Below, piece by piece: positions 9,856 to 19,200 of a stretch of DNA of 26,216 nt (position 1 is its first letter; every line of letters begins with the position of its first letter). The notes below the pieces were generated by a model, which was not told the origin of the DNA, searched no databases, and was given only the letters and a program-made list of their open reading frames with translations. The translations under genes and the position numbers were made by a program. Source of the DNA: Chara braunii (lineage: Eukaryota > Streptophyta > Charophyceae > Charales > Characeae); contig BFEA01000018.1 in assembly GCA_003427395.1 (NCBI GenBank), positions 3,613,744-3,639,959 of the forward strand, written 5' to 3'.

Positions 9856-10015
9856 CCACCACGGAGGTCGCGGGTTCGAATCCCGACAGACTGAGCCCGG
9901 ACAAAAATACTACGGAGCTCCTTCACAAAAGGAGTTAGCTCGGCTGTCAAGTGGATTCGTTCCCTGCACCCTCTGCTTGAAAGCCTGCACCTTAAACCTA
10001 CTGAGCTAGCTCCTA
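9856..10015. repeat. tRNA-like / SINE-like remnant with exact B box
   Basis: GGTTCGAATCC at 9873-9883 matches the Pol III B-box consensus and sits in CGGG-TTCGAAT-CCCG, like a T arm. On the minus strand the segment 10015-9955 reads GGAGCTAGCTCAGTAGG, matching an A box (TAGCTCAGTAGG). GGAGTTAGCTC (9931-9941) and GAGCTAGCTCC (10003-10013) form a stem, and CTCCTT/AAGGAG (about 9919-9934) a second one. I cannot fold a full cloverleaf: the acceptor and anticodon stems fail. A tRNA-derived repeat remnant is more likely than a tRNA gene. Confidence 0.35.
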
Positions 10016-10393
10016 CTCTGGTTAAGAGAGGAGCCGCTCAGGCATAAGTAGAGTATCGGGGCTCAGCCCACCTGGTGGCCTGAGTCTGTTTCCAAGTCTG
10101 TGTGTGTGCACGCACGCCGGTCTGCATGCCAGTCTGAGTGCTTGTTGGCCTGAGTGTGTGTGTGACCCGCGAGGGTACTTGGTCGTTCGGAAGGCCCGAA
10201 GGGCCGGTACTTGATTGTGCCCGTGACATTGAGGGTTGCGATAGGGAAAACACTCAAGTAGCGGGTATGCCGGTATCACATCGGTACAGATTGATGTGCG
10301 GGGCACTCAAGGCCGCGCGAAGGAAGACAGCAGTTGGCATTTTTAGAGGTCCACACCGGTCGTCGCCACTTGGTGTGGTGGTGGCTCATTTCT
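10016..10393. other. Unassigned stretch
   Basis: A TG-rich run (10095-10162) is followed by mixed sequence. Open frames on both strands (for example 10138-10548 plus) carry no motif. Confidence 0.4.
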
Positions 10394-10440
10394 ATTGGTC
10401 GCCCTGGCCGCGCGGCCAGGGCTTATATTATTATTTTAGT
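10394..10440. promoter_or_regulatory. Promoter-like cluster: inverted CCAAT, 22-bp palindrome, TATA-like
   Basis: ATTGG (inverted CCAAT) at 10394-10398 is followed by a perfect 22-bp palindrome at 10401-10422 (GCCCTGGCCGC and its complement). TTATATTATTATTTT then follows from 10423. The order and spacing resemble a plus-strand core promoter. No downstream gene is recognised, so the function is inferred only from the layout. Confidence 0.35.
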
Positions 10441-10983
10441 CTGCTTTCGAGCTTACGGCGGCACGACGAACAGATTTTCCCGTATTGGTCGGTCCGATGC
10501 TTCTTAACTCATTCTAATTCAATTTTGCCTTACCGCCTGAACCTTTGACAGATTTAGATCGTGGTCGCCACATCCCACGCGACCTTCTCTCGTTTTCTGC
10601 CAACCCTCCGGTCCTCGCGGCCAAAGATTTTTAATTTTTACTAACCCTTACTTGTTGTCATATGCATCTTATCACTGCATATGATCGCCTAAAAATCTCG
10701 GCCTCAATGGTCGAGAAGTTTGCTTCACATCGCCAAGCCAAAAAAAATTCTCACATTTTACCCCAGACCGTCCCCGGTACGGTAACCGGCGTCGATCCTG
10801 CATCGAATGTAAAATCATGAGCAAATCCCCTTGTAAGGGTGTTTGCTCCGACAGCGTACTCGTTGACTTACCGTGAGGGCACGGGTGCGCAACCCGTAGT
10901 TCGTTTGTTTATGTGGTTCAAGAAGGGTAAGGTAGTGATTATGCTATATGTATGTTTTGTCATGTTCGCTATACACAACTCGT

Positions 10984-10985
<2 letters not shown>
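10441..10985. repeat. Cluster of cruciform-type inverted repeats
   Basis: 10619-10703: outer arms GGCCAAAGATTTTTA / TAAAAATCTCGGCC, with an inner perfect CATATGCA / TGCATATG (10659-10666, 10676-10683). 10819-10848: GAGCAAA...TTTGCTC enclosing CCCTT gt AAGGG. 10881-10897: ACGGGT gcgca ACCCGT. No coding sequence is recognised. Confidence 0.7.
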
Positions 10986-11036
<51 letters not shown>

Positions 11037-11068
11037 AAGAGAGAGAGAGAGAGTGAGAGATAGTGTGC

Positions 11069-11158
<90 letters not shown>
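10986..11158. repeat. Compound (GT)n(GA)n microsatellite
   Basis: (GT)n from about 10986 to 11024, then (GA)n with interruptions, then (GT)n at about 11077-11100 and an uninterrupted (GA)n at about 11100-11158. The His/Thr, Ser/Leu and Arg/Glu translations are artefacts. Confidence 0.95.
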
Positions 11159-11162
<4 letters not shown>

Positions 11163-11214
11163 GTGGATGCATTTAGGCAATCTTCTGCGTTTGGCGGGCC
11201 TGTTTTGAGACGAA

Positions 11215-11336
11215 GGGCCTCGCTCAACTACTCTCAAGATGCACAAACGACAAAAATCATAGTGGTGTATCTTGCCATGTTGTAGCGGAAGATTCACTCT
11301 CGTTTTGCACATTTCGAGAGTAGTGGAGCGAGGCCC
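11215..11336. mobile_element. Short MITE (122 bp), GGGCCTCGC termini
   Basis: It starts GGGCCTCGCTCAACTACTCTC and ends TTTCGAGAGTAGTGGAGCG then AGGCCC. The interior is shared, inverted, with 14000-14100 and 776-899 (for example TGCACAAACGACAAAAATCAT and its complement). The flanks are GAA (11212-11214) and AAA (11337-11339), an imperfect 3-bp duplication. Confidence 0.8.
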
Positions 11337-12535
11337 AAAGCCTCAAGGCCAGTCGTGCTTCAACAGGCTACGTTTGGCTGGCAGACTCTCGTAAGGGAAA
11401 AAAAGAAAAAAGAAAAACAGGGACAGGTTTTTGTGCATTGCGCTGTGTTACTTGACGACACGTATTTTTTCATTCGGAGACCAAGGGTCTCGCTCCACGA
11501 CTGTCCACTGTACAAAACAAACTGACAGTTCGTGGACAGCTATCGGAGCGTACAAAAATTGTGGAAACGCGGCATTGATCCACTTGCTGTACACTATGGG
11601 TCTCGCTCCACTACACTAGATTCACGAAAAAAATTGTGAGTGCTTCTAGAGCTGTCAGAGGTCTAGAACTCATGAAAAAAGAAGCATCGCTCCACTTAGT
11701 ACTCCAGACTCAAGAACTATAGAAGCACTGATGAATTTCTCAGCAGGACATGACAGCGCAAGGAATATGAGCAAGAGCGATATACAGAAAACCAGGTTGC
11801 GAAATCACACAGATGTCCAAGTAGTCATGTACAACTTGAAGCAGAGAGCGCAAATTCACCGAGATTCCATCCAGATAAGAGCAATACAATGAACTCACGA
11901 GCCAATGTCCAAGCCCTCAGGCCACACGAACACCGTATCCAATGTCGCTCCTACTCTGTCTGGCGCCTAGCGTCCAGCCTACGCTACTCGCCTATCCTAC
12001 TACACCAGCGTTCACGCAGCAGGCTCACTTCAACTTTGAAGACCAAGGAACATGACATCAACACCATAGCTGACCTCCCTCATGCACCAGGTATGTATCT
12101 CGTCTCTCACCTCATCACCCCTGACTTACCACGGTGTGCATTCTCAACACCCAAAGACCACCATCGCCATCCAGACCTGCGCCCAGAAGCCCGGCTATGG
12201 CTGCCGTGCGCCCACTGCCCAGCAGTGCACCTCACACTCCAGCGCCCGTGCGTGCGACCCAGCCGGCAGCTTCGTGCAGATCACGAAGTTGCAACGCAGC
12301 AACGTGGCAGCATTGCCTGCCTAGGCCAGAATGCCCCGCCCAGCGATGTTCACTTTCCTATATGGAAACTGAGCTCGGCCTCTGCTGCCTCTGGTCCTGG
12401 CTGGGCGAACATCCAGTAGCTTCCGGGCCTCAGTGCCTGTGCCCAGGCCCAGTTGCAGTTACGACCTGGGCCCTTTACAGTTGGGCACATCCAGGCAGTC
12501 CACCGGCCTCCACATGTTCAAGTTCGCTGTGATCT

Positions 12536-12585
12536 CATTGGCTCTCGGCCACTATGTGCCGACAATGCTGCAATCTCATTGGCCC
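12536..12585. promoter_or_regulatory. Paired inverted CCAAT-type motifs within cargo
   Basis: TGATCTCATTGGC and GCAATCTCATTGGC lie about 45 bp apart in the cargo of the nested element. Repeated inverted CCAAT boxes are typical of promoters, but no TATA box or gene is seen. Weak evidence. Confidence 0.25.
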
Positions 12586-12790
12586 GTGGCTGTTGTATGA
12601 TGTGTCAGCCTCTGAAAGCACACGCCCAGGGCTGTAACTGTACGGGGCCCTGCCTCAACTGCCCGCCGAGGCTGCAACTTCCGGAAAGAGCCTAGAGAGG
12701 CTCGCGTTGCTCTGTAACCAACTGGCGTGCTGCAACTCTCCGATACCCACATATGGAAAAATGTCAAATCTTGGCCTCTTGTGAATATTC

Positions 12791-12978
12791 AGGCCCGCCT
12801 TCACTTAGGGCGGGCACAGGGTTTGCTGAGGGCCTCTGCCCAGAAAATGTGCATGTCTGTTAAGGGCCCATGAGAGGGCTCATTCCCCGCACATATACGA
12901 CCTCTTTAGGGTGATCACACTGGCCTGTACCCATGCCTTGGCACATATTGGCAGGCCTGCCTTCACTTAGGGCGGGCA
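12791..12978. repeat. 26-bp hairpin repeated directly at 162-bp spacing
   Basis: AGGCCCGCCTTCACTTAGGG plus CGGGCA (12791-12816) recurs at 12953-12978 with one change. Each copy contains GCCCGCC...GGCGGGC-type arms (the second with one mismatch) around TTCACTTA. It lies inside the cargo of the nested element. Confidence 0.8.
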
Positions 12979-13596
12979 AGGCCTTTCCCAGCACTGCCAA
13001 GGGGTCAAATCCTCGCAACAGCCCTTTTACAGCGATAGATGACAGCGCCAGCTCGTTCTGATGGTCGGGGCAGGAGGCACACTCGCGAAAATAAAGAGGC
13101 CGGAGCACGGGTAGGAGGGAGGACACTAGAATTCGTGAGCATCGCAGGCTGTCAACTCTATACAAATAGAGAGTACCCTTCGAGAGAACTTTCTGACAGC
13201 TCTCGAAGGGAGGGTGTTGTCACGAGTTCCAATCCAGAGTAAGTGGAGCTACGTGTTACTCTCGAAACTTTGGGAGTCTAGAGTAGTGGAGCGAGACCCT
13301 ATTCAACACCCGTTACGAGACACGGGCGCAGCACTACAAGACAGCCTCGATAGCATTTTGTACGACCAGACTCCAGGCTCGCTGTCCGAAAAGGCGGAGG
13401 GTCCATGGGTTCCTAAGAGGACAGTCCATGAAAGTTCTCGTGCAGGCCGGGAGCTTATACAAAAATGGACAGTCAATTTTCCACGGTATTTCTGACAAAT
13501 GTCCAAGCCATTTTGCACGCCTACAATGGACAGTAAGTGGAGTGACGTCCCACTGTCCATTTTCGTACAGTGGATAGTAGTGGAGCGAGGCCCCAA

Positions 13597-13999
13597 GTCT
13601 CAACAGTGTCCTATCTGTTTTGTGCTGTATACTGATGTGGCTTACGACTGACAGTGCTGTATAATCGTAAATTCGCACCCGTATAATTTGTTCGCAGGCC
13701 GTAGGGGCTGCGTTTACCATGTCGTTTTGTGTCGAACATGCTGGTGGTCGTTGGGCGTGTACCGGTAGCCGGGGCGTCAGATGGTCGTAGGGAAGGTGGC
13801 AGGATTAAGGGAGAGGGGTTTGAGTGGTGGGAATCCGTTGACGACCTGAAGTTGTGGGCGGCGGCCGAAATTTTGACGGCCTGCTATCGAAGACCGAGGA
13901 GTCGCGCAGTTGGGGGGATCAAGGGGTTCGAGGGGTTGTTTTTGCGGTGGAGTCGGATCGGATCCGGTGGAGTCGGATCTCTGGAGTGGATGTTAGATC
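13597..13999. other. Spacer with an unsupported open frame
   Basis: A plus-strand frame at 13729-14037 is open for 102 codons and is G-rich. It shows no known motif and runs into the next MITE. GGTGGAGTCGGATC occurs twice at about 13946 and 13966. I do not call a gene. Confidence 0.4.
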
Positions 14000-14100
14000 G
14001 GGCCTCGCTCCACTGCTCACCAATGTGTGCAAAATGAGAATGAATATACCGGTAGACCATGACAAGATACACCGCCATATATTTTGTCGTTTGTGCACAT
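14000..14100. mobile_element. Truncated short MITE, opposite orientation to 11215-11336
   Basis: It begins GGGCCTCGCTCCACTGCTC and follows the reverse complement of the 11215-11336 element through GCAAAATGAGAATGAAT, GACAAGATACACC and TTTTGTCGTTTGTGCA. The distal TIR is missing: sequence similarity stops at about 14100, where a T run begins. Confidence 0.75.
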
Positions 14101-14419
14101 TTTTTTTGTTCAATTATCTTTTTAATTATTTTTAAGAAGATTTTCCCGTTTGTTCTTTCTCCTGCTACCTTTCTAACGGCGGCCATCTGTGCACTCGTGT
14201 GAATCGGGCTGCAAGAACGAGCAGAGACATTGTGTTTTAAGTTCTTTTTTTTTTTGCGTGTGTGGCTGGGTTCCACTGACTGACGGGCCAGGGATTTGCC
14301 CGTTGGTTCTGTGATTTTATTCGATTCGTTGCGTGTGGTGTGACGTCCCTCGGGCAAGGAGCCATGCAGATCTTCTTTGTATCGTTCTTTTTTTTTGAGG
14401 TATTATCATCGGACTAACC
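14101..14419. other. Unassigned spacer
   Basis: A T run sits at about 14100-14108, with short poly-T tracts at about 14247 and 14389. No gene is recognised; the minus frame 13884-14357 crosses a MITE and has no motif. Confidence 0.4.
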
Positions 14420-14503
14420 GGCCCAGGGTGGCCTGATAGCCCAGGGTGGCCTTTTCAGCCCAGGGTGACCTGATAGCCTTAGGGTGGCCTGACAGCCTTC
14501 AGG
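14420..14503. repeat. 18-19 bp minisatellite, ~4.5 copies
   Basis: Units GCCCAGGGTGGCCTGATA (14421-14438) repeat at 14439, 14458 and 14476 with small changes, followed by a partial GCCTTCAGG. Confidence 0.9.
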
Positions 14504-14634
14504 AAACCCCCTGCTGGGGGACACTGGCCAGGAGGACAGCCGGTAGCAGAGGGACCGAGCATCATCTGAGTGGCCAGTCGCTGTGCCTCCCTGAGTACCC
14601 CTCCCCCTATGAACATGAGCAGAGAGTTTTGGCG

Positions 14635-14748
14635 GAAGTTTTTTTTTTTGGGCTTTTAATTTTCCCTTTTTTTTTGTTGTTCTTTTTGTAAAGCTGAGGA
14701 AAGTGAATGCCGCCTTGTTGAAGCGTGGATGGTTTTCCCTTCTAATTT

Positions 14749-14788
<40 letters not shown>

Positions 14789-14890
14789 TGTTGTTGTTGT
14801 TGTTTTTGTTGTTGTTGTTGTTGTTTTTTTTCCTCCTAATTTTAAAGATGGGTGTACTTTCCCTTTTTTTTTTTTTTTTCTTTTTCTTTT
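14635..14890. repeat. T-rich tracts with (TTG)n
   Basis: A long T run lies at about 14751-14787, then (TTG)n at about 14788-14824, then further T runs to about 14888. The translations (poly-Phe, poly-Lys, poly-Thr) are artefacts. Confidence 0.9.
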
Positions 14891-14990
14891 CGAGAGAGTG
14901 TCCACTAACGACGTGACAAAAACAAACTGGGCTAACCTACCAGCCGATTGGCCTGAAACCTGCAATCCCAGCGACTTTATCCCAGTCAAA

Positions 14991-15030
14991 ACCTACTGAA
15001 ACCTACTGAAACCTACTGAAACCTACTGAA
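14991..15030. repeat. 10-bp perfect tandem repeat x4
   Basis: ACCTACTGAA repeated four times exactly, followed by the degenerate AGGTATTGAA. Confidence 0.97.
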
Positions 15031-15054
15031 AGGTATTGAAGCCTCTAATCTTTC

Positions 15055-15078
15055 TTTTTTTTTTTTTTTTTTTTTTTT
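15055..15078 (-). other. T tract, possible A-tail of a minus-strand retrocopy
   Basis: An uninterrupted run of 24 T lies downstream (minus sense) of the LINE and next to one copy of the CCGGAAAGCGGGTCCAG motif. It may be the true poly(A) tail of the LINE or of another element; the gap at 15160-15329 prevents a decision. Confidence 0.45.
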
Positions 15079-15159
15079 AACCAAAACACTGATGTCTTAT
15101 TACAAAAAGCCGGAAAGCGGGTCCAGCGTCCCTCACAAAAGTAGGCGGGGCTCTCAGCG

Positions 15160-15329
15160 NNNNNNNNNNNNNNNNNNNNNNNNNNNNNNNNNNNNNNNNN
15201 NNNNNNNNNNNNNNNNNNNNNNNNNNNNNNNNNNNNNNNNNNNNNNNNNNNNNNNNNNNNNNNNNNNNNNNNNNNNNNNNNNNNNNNNNNNNNNNNNNNN
15301 NNNNNNNNNNNNNNNNNNNNNNNNNNNNN
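15160..15329. other. Assembly gap (170 N)
   Basis: Unsequenced bases. A T run follows at once (15330-15340), so the gap probably arose in a homopolymer or repeat. Single ambiguous bases also occur at 2715, 15702, 15712, 15742 and 25008. Confidence 0.99.
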
Positions 15330-15472
15330 TTTTTTTTTTTGAAAAGGCCCTTGCGCAAGTCCTCTATCCTGGTGGTGGTAAGAGAACCACCGGGATTGAG
15401 GCTTGCCTGGTGGGCCGCTCCATCTATTGGTGGGGAGCAACACCTGCTGGAAACCGGGTCCAGCGTCCCGTA

Positions 15473-15517
15473 AATACATCTTGTCAAACAATACATCTTG
15501 TCAAACAATACATCTTG
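15473..15517. repeat. 17-bp tandem repeat, ~2.6 copies
   Basis: AATACATCTTGTCAAAC at 15473 and 15490, then a partial copy from 15507. Confidence 0.95.
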
Positions 15518-16238
15518 AGAAGTGACGCCATTGTGCTGGAAAACGGGTCCAGCGTCCCATGTCCAATCTACTCTCCCTTACCAAAGCTGCAGCAGGGTCG
15601 GGTATTGGGGGGAGAAACCCCCGGGGGGCACCAGTGGAGTCTCCCCTCCTCCCATAGCCTCTGCCATCCACCTACTATCCTTATGGCGTCTAGTGTGTTT
15701 TNCACTCTGTANTAGCAATTGTTTGGGGAAAGGCTAAGATANCAGACAATGCAAATGAACAGACATGTGTTGCACAGACGTCAGCTGGCATAAGGTGCCT
15801 GTTGTGACTGTTTTTCAGCTGAAACCAGAATTGTGCCGCACTGTCCTTAAAGAGAGTAATCAGCACAATGCTGGAAACCGGGTCCAGTGTCCCATATCTG
15901 GTCAATATGTTCAATCCAAAAATGCTGGAAACCGGGTCCAGTGTCCCTTAGCTGCTCTGTGTCCAATCCAACTCTGCTGGAAACCGGGTCCAGCGCCCTC
16001 TGTCATTCTATGGATCTCCCCCTGGAGGGGGGAAAATTTCTTCTAAAGCCAAGGGGTGAGGGGGGAAGGGGTCTGCAAACTCTTGAGCAGGGCGTAGCCT
16101 CTCACCGGGGTCTATATTGGTCCAGTCGTGGAAGATCAGCTGATAGTCTCTTGCAATCCCTGCTTGGAGTCCTTCAGGCGGTTGTTCTTCCGCCTGGCTA
16201 TCCCCAGACCATCTTATCTCAGCCACCCACCCTTTTCT

Positions 16239-19200
16239 CTACCCTCCCAGCCAGTCTTGACCAAATCGGGAGATAGTCCGAGTGATGTCTCCTGGGGCGT
16301 GCAATTGGTCAAGCTTATTCCTGGCTGTCTTCCACTGAGCTGCAATCTCATGTTGGAAAAGCAGACGTAGTTGTTCCATGACTTCTCCTTCCTCCACACG
16401 TGCCCCTTCCACTTCCAAAATGCATCGCTTCCGCCAAATAGTCCAAAGAACGGTCCTCCTGCCCAGCTGGAACATGTTCTCTTCAAATGTGGTCCCCTGG
16501 ACCGGGGGATAGTAGCCCAGTAGTATGGCCCTCCATTCCCATGGCCATTCTATATTGGGGATAATATGACGCCAAATCCTGTCCCAACTCCTCCATAATA
16601 GCACTGATGCTGGGCATTGGAGGAAGATGTGTTCGATTGTCTCCGCACGTTTTCTCCCTGGATAGCTGCGGAGGCAACTGTGGCACCATGGTACTGCCCG
16701 TCCTTGCTGTTCCAGGTGGGAATGCTCTATTAGCCAGTCATTGGTTGGCACGCATCGGTGTGCTATTTGCCACTGGAGGGCAGCAATCTTTGCAGGTCTG
16801 TCCCTATAATGCATGAACCATCGGATGGGTTTGAGCAGACCGCGGTCCACATTGAGATGCCGATACCATCTGTCCTCTACTAGTTCCCGCAGTCTTCGCT
16901 TAGGGCGGAGCATTCGGTAAACTGATTTGGTTTTCAATTTATGTAACATTAATTGTTTTGTTGTTCCCTGCCTAGAACGACCTTCCTGGGACCAGCGCCA
17001 CTCATCAGGGTCAAAGGGAAGATCCTCTATCGGCGTCGTTGGTCGGTACGCTCTCCAGCACCTGCCATCATCTAGAACTCTGATACGAAATAGGTTCATG
17101 CTGTCTTTCCAGATGAAGGGCTGCCGGTTTCCTTGTAGCTCCACATCCCTTTGGACGGAGAAGACCTCGATCAGGGCTCGGTCTTGGTTAGTAATGTGCA
17201 CCCGCCCTACTTCCTTATCGTGGCCAGGTAGCCCTACCCAATCCCCTTCCTTCAAGTGAGGGCCTTTTCGAAGGGTACTATACCATTGGAGAGGGAAACT
17301 CTCAATGAGTTCATTAAGCGCTGATTCTGTGAAATGGCAGCATCGCAACTAAGACCGCATCCTTTCTACGCTCTTCCAGCCCCTCGCCTCTTTGTCCCAG
17401 AGGTCCCCTACTTTGCTAACGTTGTGTTTCACCCAGCCCTTCCAGGGGGAATCAGAGTTGCACCTTACGCGGCCCAAAGGATCCGTGATCAAACGATTTT
17501 CGAACAGTGGTTGTCTGAAGATTTCTTCCCATCTATCCGGAGCCAGACGGTCCGGTGGCGGGAGCTTTTTCCATGTGCGTATGAGGCGCAGCCAGTGTTT
17601 GTCTGCCGGGTCCCTGTTTCTGTATTTCCTTGGGAGCCTCCAGTGCCTATCTTGCAACCAGATCAACGGGTCGATCTCAGGCGGGGCTTCTGGGGCCAGG
17701 GCCGAAATTTGTGCCAAAGCTAGGGGGGGTCAGGGGGAGGATGGCGAAAAGATGATGTGCTGGATCAGCGAAACGTGAGGGCCTGAAATTGTGTGGCTGG
17801 GTCCACAATTCCCAGTCCCCCTCTGGCTTTAGGTTGAATTACTGAATCTCATGCCACTCGGCTAATCGCGTGGAGGTTGTTACTATCTCCTCTCCAAAGG
17901 AAGGCTGCTAGTTGTTGTTTTAATGCCCTAAGCCCCCCCCCACTCATGGACCATATGATGGATTTGTACCAGAGGATGGCTAGCACCACATTGTTTATGA
18001 CCAGGGCCCGCCCAAATATGGATGTGTGTTTTTTATTCCATAATTTAAGTTTGGCGTTTGCGGGTCCTGCCAGCCATTCATCGTTGGTCACCGGCTTTCC
18101 TTTTGCTGTGATAAGGGCTCCTAGGACTCTTAGCGGGTCGTCTGGGGGAAGCCATGTGATTCTCGGGTTTTCAGGGGGCCTTCCCCCTTGGTGATGCATC
18201 CACCAGCCCACGGTCTTCTGCCCCCAGTTCACTGCCATGTCTGATAAACGACAAAACCGATTCATTAGTTTTTGGATTTCTTCCATGTTCTGGTCTGTGG
18301 CCTCCAACATGATGGTGAGATCGTCGGCAAAAAGAGAGCATATTGGTACCGCCTCTTCCGGAATGTTAGTGATTTTAATACGGGAGAGGTCTTTATTCTG
18401 TCTAAGATTGGACGAGAGTGCCTCCATTATGACTATAAAGAGATAAGGAGCGATGGGGTCCCCTTGTCTCATGAAGCTCAAAAGGGGGGGCTATCGACCC
18501 ATTGACCTGTACGCAAGTAGTAGCATTATGATAAAGGATCCTGACCCAGCGTCGAAAAATGGGACAAAAATTCATCTTTCTCAGGCATTGATCAAGAAAA
18601 TGTCAGTCTACGTGGTCATAGGCCTTTTCAAAATCAATGAATATGATGGTCGCGTTCGCTCTGTTTCGTTGGGCCAGTTGGACCACTTCGTTTACTAATA
18701 GGATATTCTCCTGTATATTTCTGTCGGCCATGAATCCTGTTTGGGCCGGGTGTATGACGTCTTCAAGGATGGCCGCCATGCGGTTTGCCAATGCTTTTGA
18801 GAGCATTTTGTATACTACTGTGAGTAATGTAATAGGTCTATAATTCCTGATATTCATTTTGTCGCCCTTTTTGTATAGCAGCGATAGTACTCCTCTCCCC
18901 ACTGTTTCCCCCATGTCCCCAGCATTCCACACTTCCTGATAGTATTCCCATAAGTCCGTGCTCAGATCCCCCCACATGGTTTCCCAAAATTCCTTGGGGA
19001 AACCGTCGATGCCGGTTGTTTTTTCTTCCTTCATCTGGAGGAGTGTTGTCCAGATCTCATTTTTGGATAGTGTTTCCTCCAGCTTTTCTCGCTGCTGCAG
19101 GGTGAGGTGTCGATCCAATGGCGTCAAGAATTCTTCTAATTCATGATCCCTTTGTTCCTCTTGCGAGGGCGGGATCTGGGACGTGTAAAGTTGCTTGAAG

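Larger units (their letters stand above)
11598..13299. mobile_element. Nested larger relative (1,702 bp), motif TCTAGA, central cargo
   Basis: The left end is GGGTCTCGCTCCACTACAC then TAGATTC. The right end is GAGTCTAGAGTAGTGGAGCG then AGACCC. About 23 of 26 bases pair, and TAT flanks both sides (11595-11597, 13300-13302). TCTAGA occurs near both ends. GCTCCACTTAGTACTC (about 11691) and GAGTAAGTGGAGC (about 13237) form subterminal inverted repeats. The centre (about 11880-13080) resembles none of the small MITEs and may be acquired sequence. No transposase is recognised in it. The open frames (for example 11889-12419 plus) lack motifs. Confidence 0.8.
11485..13593. mobile_element. Outer MITE (about 404 bp plus nested insert), motif TGGACAG
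   Basis: The left end is GGGTCTCGCTCCACGACTG then TCCACTGTAC. The right end is GTACAGTGGATAGTAGTGGA then GCGAGGCCC. About 30 terminal bases pair with few mismatches. CAA flanks both sides (11482-11484, 13594-13596). Removing the nested element (11598-13299) and one 3-bp duplication leaves about 404 bp, close to the 410 and 417 bp relatives. CTGTCCA/TGGACAG recurs internally (about 11508, 11533, 13420, 13466, 13528, 13554). Confidence 0.85.
15110..15993. repeat. Six interspersed copies of palindromic CTGGAAACCGGGTCCAG
   Basis: Copies lie at 15110-15126 (diverged), 15447-15463, 15536-15552, 15871-15887, 15925-15941 and 15977-15993. All have the same orientation and most are followed by YGTCCC. 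Each copy is an imperfect palindrome (CTGGA...TCCAG around a CCGG-containing core). Spacing is irregular. They occupy what would be the 3' untranslated end of the minus-strand LINE. Confidence 0.9.

Noticed and set aside
10868-11312. Open frames rich in His-Thr, Ser-Leu or Arg-Glu
   Set aside because: Direct translations of the (GT)n/(GA)n microsatellite.
13729-14037. 102-codon plus-strand frame
   Set aside because: It ends inside a MITE, has no recognised motif and has internal G-rich direct repeats.
13884-14357. 157-codon minus-strand frame
   Set aside because: It is Lys/Asn-rich because of poly-T on the plus strand, and it crosses a MITE copy.
15871-15993. Three evenly spaced short repeats as a CRISPR-like array
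   Set aside because: Spacing is irregular when all six copies are considered, the repeats are only 17 bp, there are no cas genes and the context is eukaryotic.
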